Counted from the first letter of the stretch, positions 12,064 through 23,609 are shown. The stretch: 64,000 nt of DNA from Darksidea phi (GCA_030770425.1 JASJFT010000001.1:62001-126000); one strand, 5' to 3'. A program made the numbers and translations. The notes: a model not told the origin generated them from the letters alone.

Positions 12064-12725
12064 TCACACGCTATTGTCCCCTTCATTCATGCTAACCATT
12101 TCATACTCTCCCGCTCCATCTCTCCCTCTTCCCCTACCCCTCCCCCGTGTTTCGCCGGCGCCATCTTCAGAAGGGCCATTTCCATATCGAACGGCGGTTT
12201 TGGTGCCGAAGTTGATAGGGCGCAATTCCCGCCACCGACATGCCCATACCCCCAGAAACGTCATGACGGCTGCGCTACATAGTTGCAAGGCCCACCAGAA
12301 AAAGTGGCTTGGTATCGCGTGAGTATACAAGGAGGTGACGATAAGGTGGAGGAAGTGTATCGTGAGGGCGAAATCGAGGACGAGTTTCGAGCGCGCAATA
12401 AGTAGCAGTATAAATACAACGCTACCAACATGTTAGCAGCCTCGGAACATATTGGCAACCATGCGGTCGGCGCTTACCAAGTGAGGCTATTCAGCACCCA
12501 AACCAGCCCCAACGTCCATCCGACGGTGGTGTCGCCGCGCAGACTTCGCCAGCTGAAAAGAAGGTCTGTATTTATCTCGCTCCCAAACACCAGCGCGGTG
12601 AAAACTATAAGGACGGCGGCACATGCATAGTAGGCGAGTTGGAGGATGATGATCTGGGAGAGGATGCGGGTAGGAGACAGGTCGGCGAGCGCGCCGGGAC
12701 GGGGTGGGCGGCGACGGCGTGGCAT
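12064..12725 (-). CDS. SYS1: Sys1, Golgi membrane receptor for Arl3/ARFRP1
   Basis: Four-TM Golgi protein that recruits the GTPase Arl3 (ARFRP1) and through it Arl1 and golgins to the trans-Golgi. Exons 12725-12478 and 12421-12064, 56-nt intron (GTAAGC, TAG, GCTAAC branch), 201 residues. Diagnostic blocks are an N-terminal MPRRRRPPRPGAL, then RILSQIIILQLAYYACAAVL (TM1), the conserved FSWRSLRGDTTVGWTLGLV (leading into TM2), ALTIHFLHLIVTSLYTHAIP (TM3) and FFWWALQLCSAAVMTFLGVW (TM4) ending in WRELRPINFG. The splice joins LNSLT to CVVFILLLIARSKL in frame. A Gly/Arg-rich cytosolic tail (RGRGRGRG) follows. Length matches the family (about 200). Divergent from COA6. Confidence 0.93.
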
Positions 12726-13066
12726 GAAGGTAGGAGATGCGCTACCTCGAATGCATGCGCGCGCGGTCGTCGAGAAGTGCGTGTCGTAAACTCTGGAGCC
12801 TCACCGGGCACCTTGACGGCGACGGAGCGTCACCCCGGGGAAATAGTGTCGCCTAACGCCGACGACTGGTGATTGGTCATAGCTCTCTCGCGAACTCTGC
12901 TCGAGAGCTATCACCACTGTCAAGAGCGAATTACAACGACGACCTGTCATTGCGTACCCTCTTCTACGCATGTATGCTATCAATATGTGCGTAGGACTAA
13001 GCAGCGCCGCTGACGACCGTAGTAGCCCTCCTCACCATCGCTTCCCCTCGCCGTCGCCTCTACACC
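12726..13066. promoter_or_regulatory. Divergent promoter region, SYS1 and COA6
   Basis: 341 bp between the two start codons, GC-rich near SYS1 and pyrimidine-rich just before the COA6 ATG (CTTCCCCTCGCCGTCGCC). No clear TATA or CCAAT box is seen. Confidence 0.45.
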
Positions 13067-13486
13067 ATGGTCTGGTTACCTTTCGGCACTTCGGATGACT
13101 CAGGTCCCAAGAAGACTTCCGGCGGTGCATTCGAGAAACCTTCAAGAACGAACCGAGCGAAATGTTACGAAGCGCGGGATGCCTTCTTCGAATGCCTCGA
13201 TCGAAACAACATCCTCGACAGCATCAACTCGAAGGCCGGCAGAGCAGCGACGGCAAACGCATGCGCACAGGCAGATCAAGAATTTGAGAAGAATTGTGCA
13301 CATAGTTGGGTACGGATGTCTCCGACACTGGTCTACTGAGAGTTCATCTAGGGAGCTGACATGGAACTGCAGGTTGAATACTTTAAGAAGCAACGAGTGG
13401 TCAACTATCAGAAGGAGCAAACAATAAAGAAGATCGAGGCAGAGGGTGGAGAAATCATTGCGCCTCAGCTGCCCTTGAAGAAATGA
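13067..13486 (+). CDS. COA6: Cytochrome c oxidase assembly factor 6 (twin-Cys, CHCH-like)
   Basis: Intermembrane-space protein that helps insert copper into Cox2 during complex IV assembly. Exons 13067-13309 and 13373-13486, 63-nt intron (GTACGG, CAG), 118 residues. The hallmark spacing is visible: Cys33-X9-Cys43 and Cys66-X10-Cys77, which is the COA6 pattern rather than a plain twin CX9C. The splice joins AHSW to VEYFKKQRVVNYQKEQ in frame, giving the conserved C-terminal helix. There is no cleavable presequence, as expected for Mia40 substrates. ATG 13067 follows ACACC, a good context. Confidence 0.9.
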
Positions 13487-14486
13487 ACTGGACACACCTC
13501 GACCCGGTGAAATGCTGCTTGTGGTGGCACTGTAAATTATGTAATATCCTAGCCTCGCTGCACCCGAGCTGTCTGGCGCAGCTGTAATGAGAACGCCGCT
13601 TCACGATAACGACCACAGACATTCACATTCGGAGCCGCGCCGACCTGCTTCAACTCCATTCTGTCACTTGCATGTACGATGCGTAACCCTAGTCGGCATT
13701 CTTCCGCTTCCGCTTCCGCTTCCGCTCCCATGTAGAACAATGTAGGCTGCCTGACTGACGCGGATCGCGGACTAATGCAGTCGCTTCTGCTTCCGCTTCC
13801 GCGAGTAGGCGACGGGGTTGCATGATGCCGTCACAATCCTGCTGCCGAGACCATTCGCGCAAGCACTGGGTCGTAGGTCAGGCAGCCACCCTTGTAGGCT
13901 ATCGAATGATGCATATACGGAGTTGCCCCGCCCGGTAGATGCCGAAAACCAGACATTGTTCATAAAGCACAACAGTCCGAGTGGAATCAACAGCGTATCG
14001 CTCATGCTTAACTTTCAGGCTTCCGGTACTTGTTTCAGGAAAATAACACGTAGCACGACAACGTCGCCGGCAAGCGGCAAATTTCATGATCCTGGACCGA
14101 GGTAACCGTGCCACAAGGCTCGCACAGTCAGAGAACAATGCCGAGACAATTGCTTCTTCGACAGCAGAAGCCTTGACGCCCAACCTTGGGGCCGTCCAGG
14201 TCAGGCGGAATGGAAGCAGTCTAGGGATCCTTCGGCTTGCTAAATTTGTTGCCCGCATGATGATAGATGTCCAAATAAGCGTGGCGCTAGTACTAAGAAA
14301 AACCATGGGGTTGGTACCAAATAGTTGTTGATTGGCTAGCTAACGATGCACGCGTCTAGATCCCAAATCGACCAAACGCCGACATACAGATAACCGAGCT
14401 TTTAGTCCGATTCTACCACCTCCAGCCTCTGACATCACCCCCCCTCTTTACGTCTCAGTGCTCAGTTGTGCCCACCAAGTATGCAT
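13487..14486. other. Intergenic, convergent 3' ends with hexanucleotide repeats
   Basis: 1.0 kb between COA6 (+) and the PARG-like gene (-). It carries two (CTTCCG)-type tracts (separate entry). An ATG-initiated 135-codon ORF at 13899-14306 (-) has no recognisable domain and I do not call it. Confidence 0.5.
13701..13803. repeat. Paired (CTTCCG)n microsatellite tracts
   Basis: Tract one at 13701-13726 has four perfect CTTCCG units plus a partial unit. Tract two at 13782-13803 (CGCTTCTGCTTCCGCTTCCG) is the same hexamer with one altered unit. About 55 bp separates them. Confidence 0.85.
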
Positions 14487-15440
14487 TTATCCCCAGCCAT
14501 ATCGAGTCGGGAAAATTGTCGAGGGATCAAGCTCTTCCCTGAATACGTTCACATCCGACATTCCGCTCTTCCCTGGTGGCCCCACCATACTGCTGTCGAT
14601 TGCAAACACGATATCCGTGAAAACTCCTCGAAACTCTTCCTCGTCGAACAGAAGCTTCTTCCACATCCTTGCTACCTCGCGGACAGGGTTGCGAAAGATC
14701 GGACCAAGGCCGAAAGCGCCCAGCACAAGATTTCTGTGTCCGCAATACGATGCGATTCGAAGAACGGTCCTCATCTTCTCCTTCATGAGCTCCTTCTCCT
14801 GCGCGAAGGAGTATTTAGTGCCTGTCTCGTCGAGCTTTGGTCTCCGGATAGGGGCGACTGAAATGACGGGCAGCGATGTGATGTCGCCTGTTTCAAATGT
14901 GGCATAGCCTTGTTCAGGTGTGCCTCGAAATACATCTGTGTATGTGGGTGAACAATAGCCGGATTTCGGACGGGTGTGGTACCTACAAACTTCTGGACTG
15001 TATATGCCCCCTCGCTGGGGTATGGGGTAGAAACTCTCATCTCTTCCTTTTTGCGCATTCCACGGCATTGTGAGCGCATGGACGAGGTTGCTTCTACGGG
15101 CGAAACACTCTTCTGGCGCCATTACCCCAGATTCCCAGTCACCTCCCGCACGCTTCTCGTTCGCCACGTTAACCACGGGCACCTTCCTGCAATTTCGATG
15201 GGCGGGATCTCGAGTTGCGGTTTGATACCACCCCAACGCATAGTTGACTGGATCACCTTCCATCACAGCAACCCGTGTCCGTTGAAGTGACCGCTTGTCT
15301 GGGCTGATCTTTATTGCAGCTGAATCTGGATACGAATATGATGTGACTGGGTTTTTGATGAATTCCCTCCAGATATATGGCAACCATAAACGCTTCGCTT
15401 CAGCAGCTATCTCGGAAGGTTTTGGCCGTGAAGGCGGCAT
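14487..15440 (-). CDS. TIGR02452 / microbial-type PARG catalytic domain protein
   Basis: Macrodomain-like protein of the TIGR02452/DUF2263 family, related to bacterial-type poly(ADP-ribose) glycohydrolase; likely hydrolyses or binds ADP-ribose, substrate unproven. Single exon, 317 residues. The catalytic loop is near residues 88-118 and reads VNVANEKRAGGDWESGV followed by APEECFARRS: the Glu110-Glu111 pair and the Arg-Arg-Ser are kept, while the GGG and QEE of bacterial enzymes appear as AGG and PEE. The second family block is near residues 240-265, with LGAFGLGPIFRNPVREVA; the usual GCG is GLG here. A YSPEVCRYH strand lies between them. No signal peptide or TM. Homologues are scattered across fungi, often strain-variable. 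Convergent with COA6. Confidence 0.78.
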   Translation of the reverse strand: MPPSRPKPSEIAAEAKRLWLPYIWREFIKNPVTSYSYPDSAAIKISPDKRSLQRTRVAVMEGDPVNYALGWYQTATRDPAHRNCRKVPVVNVANEKRAGGDWESGVMAPEECFARRSNLVHALTMPWNAQKGRDESFYPIPQRGGIYSPEVCRYHTRPKSGYCSPTYTDVFRGTPEQGYATFETGDITSLPVISVAPIRRPKLDETGTKYSFAQEKELMKEKMRTVLRIASYCGHRNLVLGAFGLGPIFRNPVREVARMWKKLLFDEEEFRGVFTDIVFAIDSSMVGPPGKSGMSDVNVFREELDPSTIFPTRYGWG

Positions 15441-16610
15441 GATAGCATGCAGGATCAGGAAGGCGACCGTGCCGAATCAACGCAATAGAAGAGAACTCGG
15501 GGGTAGATGTGAATCGAATACAGAAAGCAAAGAGGGTATATGCGGGGTAAGCACAAGCGGACATGGAGAGATAGCTGGCGACTGGGCAGTATATCATCTG
15601 CTCAGGTGCTGTGAGGCGTCTGATAGAAACAAAACTATAAATTAGCGTCACTAGTATGCCTTGTTTGGCGGTTCCGCATACGGAAACGGCAGCGCTGTGC
15701 GTGTGCCAGGATTTTTCCACTTTCCATACATGCCTCTAAAGCTCAAACGCGGCTGGTGGCACGCTGCTGAGGAGCAAGCCGCACACCGCATCAAAGGGCT
15801 TGAGTCGTGCCAACAAGCAATCTAGGGTACCTACGCACAGAGCTTCGGGAGCGGAAGTAGCAGCGATATGACACGTTTTAGGCCATAGCTGTCCCGTCTC
15901 GGTCTCTGAAGACGAGAGCCAGATAGAGGGCCCAAGAAGCTGAAGCCACAATGCCCATGTGGCAGTCCTTTGGGGAAACACGAGGAGGCCTGACGATAGG
16001 TCTTCTGGGCTTTTACCCGGTGATCTACAGTGCGGCCAGATCTCGCACGGCTCGATAGCCCGATCGCTGACAGCCTGGCATATGCTGCAGGAGTTGGCGC
16101 AGCCATAGCGCCGGTTCACAGCTCCTGCATGCAGGGAATGAAACTAGGTGGCCCGGCCGGGCGGGCGCTGTATATCGCGGCGTTGTCTTCAGGTCGCGTA
16201 CCATGTCTGGTGGTTACACAAAAGCGAGCATGTCCGCAGCCTTGTGTTTCGGGCCCTTGCTGAACGGATGCCATCCTGTCTGCCTGTGTACAGCGATGGG
16301 GGGCAGACACCAACGGCGGGCCAGATCGGGCGCGTGCGGCAAAAGTGCTTTTGATGACCATGCACGGGATAGGGCCGATGCAACACTGGGCATCCCACAG
16401 TCGTCTCAGACAAGAGGACTGATAGAGCCACAATCGCTCGCTTGCAGTGTCACGATCGACGAGTCTGCCGGCGCGGGTCCGCGGATCGAGCGCACGGTCG
16501 TCCCAGCTTCAAACCTGTACACGGCAAAGTTTTTATCGACGACGCCAATTGCCATCGACCGTATTGCATCGAGATATCACCGTCCATCGCCCACTGGCCG
16601 CCCATCGCCC
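15441..16610. other. Intergenic, divergent promoters of PARG-like gene and NARS2
   Basis: 1.17 kb between two start codons pointing away from each other. Several overlapping open frames run through 15736-16450, but none has recognisable protein content. No repeat or RNA gene seen. Confidence 0.5.
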
Positions 16611-18356
16611 ATGAGCCAGCATTTTGGTTCGGGGCGCGCGTTCCGTCTTCCCCTGCGCCAGCTTTCTGCGAATCACATCCTCGCTCGGGGCCCACAGTCG
16701 CAATGGTGTCGTCGTATACACTCCTCAACTATCTCGCCGCCGACTATAGCTACATTATTAAGACAAACGCCGCCGTCATCCCCGCAGCTCTCTGTCTCTC
16801 CTATTGAAATGCTGACAGTGAATGGCTTTGTACGCAGCGTGCGGAAGCAGAAGCGTGTCGCCTTTGCCGCCATTGGTGACGGCTCGTCGTTGCATACAGT
16901 GCAAGCTGTCTTGACACCTGAGCAGGCCGAAGGGTCAGTGCTAGAATCATGATAGAGTGACATTACTGATTTGCCCACTCAGACTATCCACAGGGACGGC
17001 CATACAAGTCACAGGTCGATGGGTGCCATCTCGAGGAGCAAGTCAATCATACGAAATACAGGCTGACAGCGTCCATATTCTAGGCGACAATGATGCAACC
17101 GTGAGTACAGTAACTGCATCTGAGCCATCCGTCGCTCTTTGGCTAATCTTTGCGTCCTGTAACCTGTATAGACTTCACCGCTGCAAAAGAAATATCAAAC
17201 TGCCGAGTTCCTTCGCACGTTGCCCCATCTGCGGGCACGACTGCCGTTGAACTCGCTGCTTTTGAGGCTGAGATCTCAGGTTACAGCCCAGGTCACCAAC
17301 TACTTTGCCAATCACAGTTTCATCCAGGTCCATCCTCCAATCATCACATCGTCAGATTGTGAAGGTGCCGGCGAGGTCTTCTCCATAGCACCGGAGTCGC
17401 CGTCCTCAGCTTCTATCAAGAACGCTCAAGAAAAGCCGCAAGAGCGTAAAGACTTATTCTTCGGGTCTTCAAAATACTTAACCGTCTCCAGCCAGCTCCA
17501 CTTGGAAGCACTCGCCCAAGCTGTCGGCAAGGTATGGACACTATCGCCAACGTTTCGCGCTGAAAAGAGCGACACGGCACGCCATTTGAGTGAATTCTAC
17601 ATGCTCGAGGCGGAACTCGCCTTTGTCGACGATCTCGCCAGGATCATGGATGTCGTGGAAGGCATGTTACGTGCTGTTGCAACAGAACTTCAATCTTCAC
17701 ATGTTGGTGAGGAACTACTCGAGGCTCGAGCACGGGATCACGGGGAGGACGACACATCCGTGTCTCACACAGTCGTCGCACAAAGGTGGAAAGGGCTTAT
17801 CGACGGTCCCTGGCCACGAATCACCTATAAGGAAGCTACAAAGCACCTGACGGACGCCGTAGCTCAAGGCAAAGCCCATTTCGAATTTTCGCCAGGACAT
17901 GAGGAAGGACTCCAGACTGAACACGAGCGCTTTCTAGCTGAGACTCTTGGGCGGGGTGGGCCGCTCTTCGTTACCGACTATCCGCGACACATGAAACCCT
18001 TTTACATGGCGCCGTCCAGTGGAACATCAGCAGATGCACACGCAACCCCCACTGTGGCGTGCTTCGATCTCCTTGTGCCGGAAATCTGCGAGCTTGTTGG
18101 AGGTTCGATGCGTGAACACCGATTGCCTGAGCTTTTGCAGTCCATGAAGGACCACGGCCTCAAGAGTGCACCACATCCCGATTCGCAGGCACCTGAGGGC
18201 TCGCTACAGTGGTATCTGGATCTGCGACGATACGGGAGTGTTCCCCACGGAGGTTTTGGGCTAGGGTTTGACCGTCTTCTGTGCTACCTATCGGGAGTCG
18301 CCAACATCAGAGACGTCGTCAGCTTCCCTCGGTGGCACAAGCGATGCGACTGCTGA
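16611..18356 (+). CDS. SLM5: Mitochondrial asparaginyl-tRNA synthetase (class IIb)
   Basis: Charges mitochondrial tRNA-Asn with asparagine in the matrix. Exons 16611-16933, 16983-17100 and 17172-18356, introns of 49 and 71 nt, 541 residues. The N-terminus from ATG 16611 is Arg/Ser-rich without acids (MSQHFGSGRAFRLPLRQLS), consistent with import. An OB-fold anticodon-binding domain spans exons 1-2 (MLTVNGFVRSVRKQKRVAF). The catalytic core carries motif 2 (SPTFRAEKSDTARHLSEFYM) and motif 3 (GGFGLGFDRLL), plus the AsnRS signature ELVGGSMREHR. The end NIRDVVSFPR is typical. The first donor is GTCAGT, weaker than the others in this window. I favour the mitochondrial enzyme because of the presequence and the absence of the cytosolic N-terminal extension. 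Confidence 0.92.
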
Positions 18357-19172
18357 TGTTAAAGCCCCCAGATGCATGATTACGGCATAGCCACTGTCCG
18401 AGTGATCTACTTGTACAACTTTTCCAATCATCTGTTCGGGTTCTTCGCCCCATGTGTTGTATCGATCTGTACTTGTATGATAGCGGCTGGGGGTTGTACA
18501 GCGTCTGTATTTTGTACTATAGTGGTCGTCATGGTCATGCGCAGCGTTGAGAATGTATCATGGAAATGGCGGTGTAGATAATAGGCGTGTTCGCGTGGCA
18601 TTGCAGGTTGCTACGAAGAAAAAGCAGCGGTAGGGTGCCTGTGGACATGTCGGAGATGATCTTATAAGATAAGGAATCTCCGAGTTGCTCAGCTTCGGTC
18701 CAAGCTCCTCTACATCCTCCGCACGAGCAGTGCGCTTCCATATTGCGCTCGGGGTACGCGTGTTCGTGGCGAGTTGTTTCGCCGTGACGGGCGCTATTCT
18801 GCAGTATGCAAGGTAGAGGGGCACAAGGATGCCAGCGACGTCGGCGAGGGGTTGCAGATGCCGCAGCCGAACTCGTATGGAGAAACTACATTGAGATTGT
18901 TCTCGCCGAGTTCAGGTCCGGCTTCGCCTAGCTCTAAGGACTGCCGTCGATTTGCCTATGACGGCTTCTCGGCGTTCGGCCGATCATTTTGTCCACCAGC
19001 GCCCAGGCCTGAACTTGACAAACAAAAAAGTTGCTTCAACATTGAGCCTCAGCTATTCATTCACCGCGCAAAGGCTCCATCCCATCCGTGAGAGCTTTAA
19101 TCCAACACCGCGAAGCGAGCGCCGTCCGAAGTCGCAAATCTGGAATCTGCGTCGCCGGTACGCGGTCAGTTA
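18357..19172. other. Intergenic, mitoferrin promoter region
   Basis: 816 bp between the AsnRS stop and the mitoferrin start, same strand. Holds a 3' UTR and a promoter; no convincing ORF, tRNA or repeat. Confidence 0.5.
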
Positions 19173-20482
19173 ATGGCCACCCATGAGCGGACAGCTGTCG
19201 AAGAGGTTGAACACGAGTACAGCTACCCTACCACCGCCCGCATGGCAGTCGCTAATGGAGTCTCCAGCTATGAATCGCTGCCGCCAAACTTTTCCCTGTC
19301 CGCGAACATGCTGGCCGGCGCGTTCGCGGGCATTGCCGTACGCAACCAGTTTTGAGATGGCGCGGCCTGCAAAAACTGACAGCGCAACAGGAGCATTCGG
19401 TGATGTACCCAATTGATCTGTTGAAGGTGCGCTGCTCTGGTCAAAGCCGCTGATTCCCGGAGAGTTTGCGCTGACAGCTGGTAGACGCGTATGCAGGTCG
19501 TCAACCCCTCGCCGACTGCTATGTACACAGGCATATCAAATGCTATGGTCACAATTTCGAGGGTGGAAGGGTTCAGAACACTGTGGAAAGGACTGTCAAG
19601 TGTCGTTCTTGGAGCAGGTTCGTCAGATGGGGTTGATGGCAAGCATTTTGGGGACTGATGCCATCTAGGGCCGGCACATGCTGTCTATTTCGCGTCTTAT
19701 GAAGCTGCCAAACACGCCCTTGGCGGTAATGAAGGGGCCAGTGAGGAGCATCATCCATTTGCAGCTGGTTTGTAATTTGATCGTCTAGGTTTTGCGTACA
19801 TACTGACCGGGCACAGCTGCTAGCGGCGCGGCCGCCACAATCACCAGCGATGCTTTGATGAACCCATTTGATGGTAAGCCACGCCTTTTTGAAACATATT
19901 GCAAAAGCTCAACCGTGCAGTCATCAAGCAGCGCATGCAACTACACGGTTCGGTGTACACCTCGGTCCCCCACTGCGCCCGCGAGGTTTTCCGCAACGAA
20001 GGTCTTTCAGCCTTCTACGTCTCCTACCCAACGACATTATGTATGACGGTTCCCTTCACCGCCCTGCAGTTCATGTCATACGAATCGATATCGAAAGTTA
20101 TAAACCCCACCGGCCGTTATGATCCCTACACCCATTGTTTTGCCGGAGGATTAGCAGGAGGAGTTGCTGCGGGGATCACTACGCCACTAGATGTGATCAA
20201 GACACTACTGCAGACACGGGGAAATGCAACCGACGTGGAACTAAGAAACGTATCGGGACTGTGGAATGCGGCGAAGATAATACACCAGAGAGACGGATAT
20301 GGGGGGTTCTTCCGCGGGCTGAAGCCACGAATCATCACAACGATGCCCAGCACGGCCATTTGCTGGCAAGTTTTCCCACTTGTGACGCACTAAATCCTAG
20401 GGCTAATTGACGCTACAGGTCCGCATACGAGATGGCGAAAGCGTTCTTCATTGCCCGAAGCAATCGAGCAGCGACTTCGTAG
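19173..20482 (+). CDS. MRS4: Mitoferrin-type mitochondrial iron carrier (Mrs3/Mrs4), seven exons
   Basis: SLC25 carrier of the inner membrane that imports Fe(II) for heme and Fe-S synthesis. Exons 19173-19337, 19391-19426, 19485-19617, 19669-19767, 19817-19873, 19921-20365 and 20419-20482 give 332 residues. Introns are 53, 58, 51, 49, 47 and 53 nt. All three carrier repeats show PX[DE]XX[KR]: PIDLLK, PFDVIK and PLDVIK. The mitoferrin-like contacts AEHSVMYPID and MNPFDVIKQRMQLHG are present. The last intron starts with GC, not GT: only GCAAGT...CAG restores the family ending ICWSAYEMAKAFF. The nearby GT gives a wrong frame. Exon 2 is just 36 nt. This is the most intron-dense gene in the window. 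Confidence 0.9.
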
Positions 20483-21127
20483 CACAGCTATATGGATCTC
20501 CACCGGACGACTACCGCGCATCTCGGCTGCGCATCGAGCAACAGGATATACACGCCGTCCCCGGAGGAAAAGGGACGTCGCACATTTTTGGCATTTAGAG
20601 CGCGGCGTGATTGGGCTATCTGGTTCAACGCCTACAGTGCTTTTTTTGTTGGTTCATTGTACAAGCTATAAAGGTCTCTGCGGAATAGAGGACCATGTGA
20701 CGGCGTCTAGGATCTTTCGTTCTCGCGCGAGGTATAGGCCAGCCTGCAAGTGTGTACCATAGGGTTGTTGAATTCTCCTTGCAGTGGACAAGGTGCATAA
20801 TCGATAAAGAGAGGGACGAGGTGCTAGCGTAGACTCCTTGAATGCGACCCGCACATCACCAGCACATACTTGCACCTTTCTTGCATTCCAGATACGCGAG
20901 TTTGATATGCTCCGCTCACAGGTTGAGTGATCTGGATCGTTTGTTTCGGCACGGTACACGCGGCGTGACAGCCGCAGTCGCTGAGCCTGAGGCCTGAGCC
21001 TCAGCAGGCGCGCTACGTCACACGTAGGCGCCGAATCCATACGACAGTGTGCAGGTTGACCACCTTACCAACGCCTTCACGACATACCGAACCCCAGCAT
21101 TTTGCGCCCAAAACGGCGAACGCGCCG
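20483..21127. other. Intergenic, promoter of the MIT-AAA ATPase gene
   Basis: 645 bp. It includes a T-run at about 20641-20647 and a CT/GA-rich imperfect repeat around 20985-21005 (GAGCCTGAGG, CCTGAGCCTC). A GGTTCAACGCC resembling a tRNA B box at 20622 has no pairing T-stem around it. No gene seen. Confidence 0.5.
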
Positions 21128-23609
21128 ATGATGCGCGCCAATTCGACGCAGAAAGCCTACGACGAGGCCTTTCTCGCCTGTTCGACCGCCGTCTACTTTG
21201 AGAGCCAGGTCCGCTGCCCCAGGCATGTCCAGCCACAGATGCAAAGACATGGTATACTGACGAGACTATGACTGCAGAGCAATGAGTCGGAAGCGCTGCG
21301 CTCTTGGAAGACTGCCCTCGATCAGATCTACTACCACAATGCACATCGCGCCCCCTCCTCGTCACGAGCATCGTCCGAGACCGAAAGGGCCTTGGTGGAC
21401 TCGCTACACCAGCTAGAGCTGCAATGCAAAGAGCGGGTAGATCTGCTAGAAACCCTAAAGAAGAGTCGTGAGGACGCGAATGAGAACAAGACATCTCCGA
21501 CAGACACAAATGCCCCCCCACCACCCCCTCATGCGCCTCCCATCGGCCCAGCAGAACCGAATGGATCATCTAGTTGGCTTGGAGGCGGTACTATACCACC
21601 GGTCGTGTACACAGATCTATCTCGACCGCCTCTGCCCGCCCGACCGTCATTACAACCCCGAAAGAGCTCTGGCACTGCATCGGCCCGTGTGCTGAATCAG
21701 ACCCAAAGCTCTGCGTCATCTCCCGCGCCAATGGCCCCAAAGGACTCACGAACACCCTCGCCCGAGAAGAAAGGTCGGTTGCTGAGGACTTTGAGGCCCG
21801 GGCGGGACAGCAAGCCATCGAACACGAAGCTTGCGAGCTCGATGCGATCGAAGCCCCGGGACGCTGCGAAGGCGGCAACTCAAGCTTGGGGATTCAAACC
21901 GGCGCCGAGCTCTAGCAGGCTACCAAGAGCATCTGCAACACCCTTGCAGAATGTCTCAAGTCGTTCGTCGTTCGACAGGCCAACATCGGGGATAGAACCT
22001 GGAAGACCCGCAGTACAACCGCCGAATCACGAAGCATATCTACCACAGGCACCGTTCTATCTCAAATCAAATGAAACGGCGAGCTCGGTTTCTTACACAG
22101 CTCCGCCGTCAGATAATGGAAGCGACCCTGAACTCCCAGTCAGGGCGCGTGCTCGTAAAGACCTGCAGTCACCTGGACAAAGGAGCTCTTTCGATGCGGG
22201 CCGTGTGAGAGGCAATCCCAAAATACTGCCTTCCTATCGAAATGAGTATCCTGAGATAGCTTCTAATGTCCGGCTCCTCGCTGCCTCAGCAGCTGCTAGA
22301 TCTTGGACTGACCTTGAATCCGGAAAAGTAATACCGCCTGCTGCAACACCTCATCAACAACCTATTTCTAACAATAGTTGTACGCGAACATCTCGAAAAG
22401 AGTTACCGGAGCCTATTGCCTTAGACGCAGGTGATAATGAAAGCAAGACTCGGCCACCGCCTCGGAGAAAAGATATGGCGAAGACAGATCCTGTGCGCAC
22501 TGGACTTTCGCCGAGACCCACGTCGGAAGCTGAAGAATCTGAAAGCTCGGAGAAGGAATCTGACGAATGGCAAGAACGCGTACGCGGTATATTAAAGAAT
22601 TTGCCTCGGGGAGTTGACGAAGCTGCAGCCAAGCAGATTCTCAACGACATTGTGATTCAGGGCGATGAGGTACATTGGGATGATGTAGCTGGGCTGGACA
22701 TTGCAAAGTCCGCTCTGAAAGAGACAGTTGTATACCCCTTTCTACGACCAGATCTGTTCATGGGTTTGAGAGAGCCAGCAAGAGGCATGCTGTTATTCGG
22801 ACCGCCCGGTACCGGTAAAACGATGCTTGCAAGAGCGGTCGCAACGGAATCGAAATCTACATTCTTCGCCATCTCGGCTAGCAGCCTGACCTCAAAGTTC
22901 CTGGGCGAATCGGAGAAGCTTGTGCGCGCCCTTTTCGCTCTAGCAAAGCTCCTCGCTCCGTCCATTATCTTCGTCGACGAAATCGATTCGCTTCTCTCTT
23001 CGCGCTCGGGTTCCGGTGAACACGAAGCCACGCGGCGCATCAAGACAGAGTTCTTGATCCAGTGGTCTGATCTTGCTAAAGCTGCTGCAGGGAGGGAACA
23101 GACGGATAAAGATAAGGAGAAGGGTGATGCAACACGTGTGCTTGTCCTTGCTGCTACAAATTTACCCTGGGCGATCGACGAAGCGGCGAGACGGAGGTTT
23201 GTGAGGAGGCAATATATCCCGTTGCCAGAGGATCATGTGAGAAAGAGCCAGGTCAAGACGCTGTTGAGTCACCAAAAACATGAGCTTAGTGAGAACGATT
23301 TAGATCGGCTTGTTAAGCTCACTAAAGGTATTTTTACCGTATTTTTCATTGTTAGGTGATTTATCAGGGCTGAACTAATTTGTTGCAGGCTTCTCCGGTT
23401 CCGATATCACCGCACTTGCTAAAGACGCGGCAATGGGTCCTCTCCGCTCTCTGGGCGAAAGGTTATTGCACATGACTATGGACGAGATTCGGCCGATCAG
23501 GTTTGAGGACTTTGAGGCTAGTCTTGTCAACATAAGACCGTCGGTAGGGAAGCAGGGGTTAAAAGAGTACGAAGATTGGGCTAAAGAGTTTGGAGAAAGG
23601 GGTGGTTGA
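21128..23609 (+). CDS. MIT-domain AAA ATPase (Yta6/Sap1, spastin/fidgetin-like clade)
   Basis: Meiotic-clade AAA ATPase. Relatives sever microtubules (spastin, fidgetin, katanin) or remodel complexes (Vps4); the yeast homologues Yta6/Sap1 are poorly defined. Exons 21128-21208, 21278-23327 and 23389-23609, introns 69 and 61 nt, 783 residues. Residues 1-85 form an MIT-like helical bundle ([20 protein letters not shown]..), followed by a long disordered Pro/Ser-rich linker. The AAA core begins near residue 490 ([18 protein letters not shown]), with Walker A GPPGTGKT at about 535-542, Walker B IIFVDEID at about 590-597 and arginine-finger region [13 protein letters not shown]. Exon 3 supplies the SGSDI sensor-2/C-terminal helix and the Vps4-like end. 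The exon 2 frame closes just after the donor, so splicing is required. Confidence 0.87.

Noticed and set aside
13899..14306. 135-codon ATG ORF on the minus strand between COA6 and the PARG-like gene
   Set aside because: No recognisable domain, biased composition or splice support; likely chance in GC-rich DNA.
20615..20650. tRNA-like B box followed by a T-run
   Set aside because: The bases around GGTTCAACGCC cannot form a T-arm stem and no A box or acceptor pairing is seen.
20985..21010. Apparent palindrome of GAGCCTGAGG and CCTGAGCC
   Set aside because: The arms are direct rather than true reverse complements; no stable hairpin.
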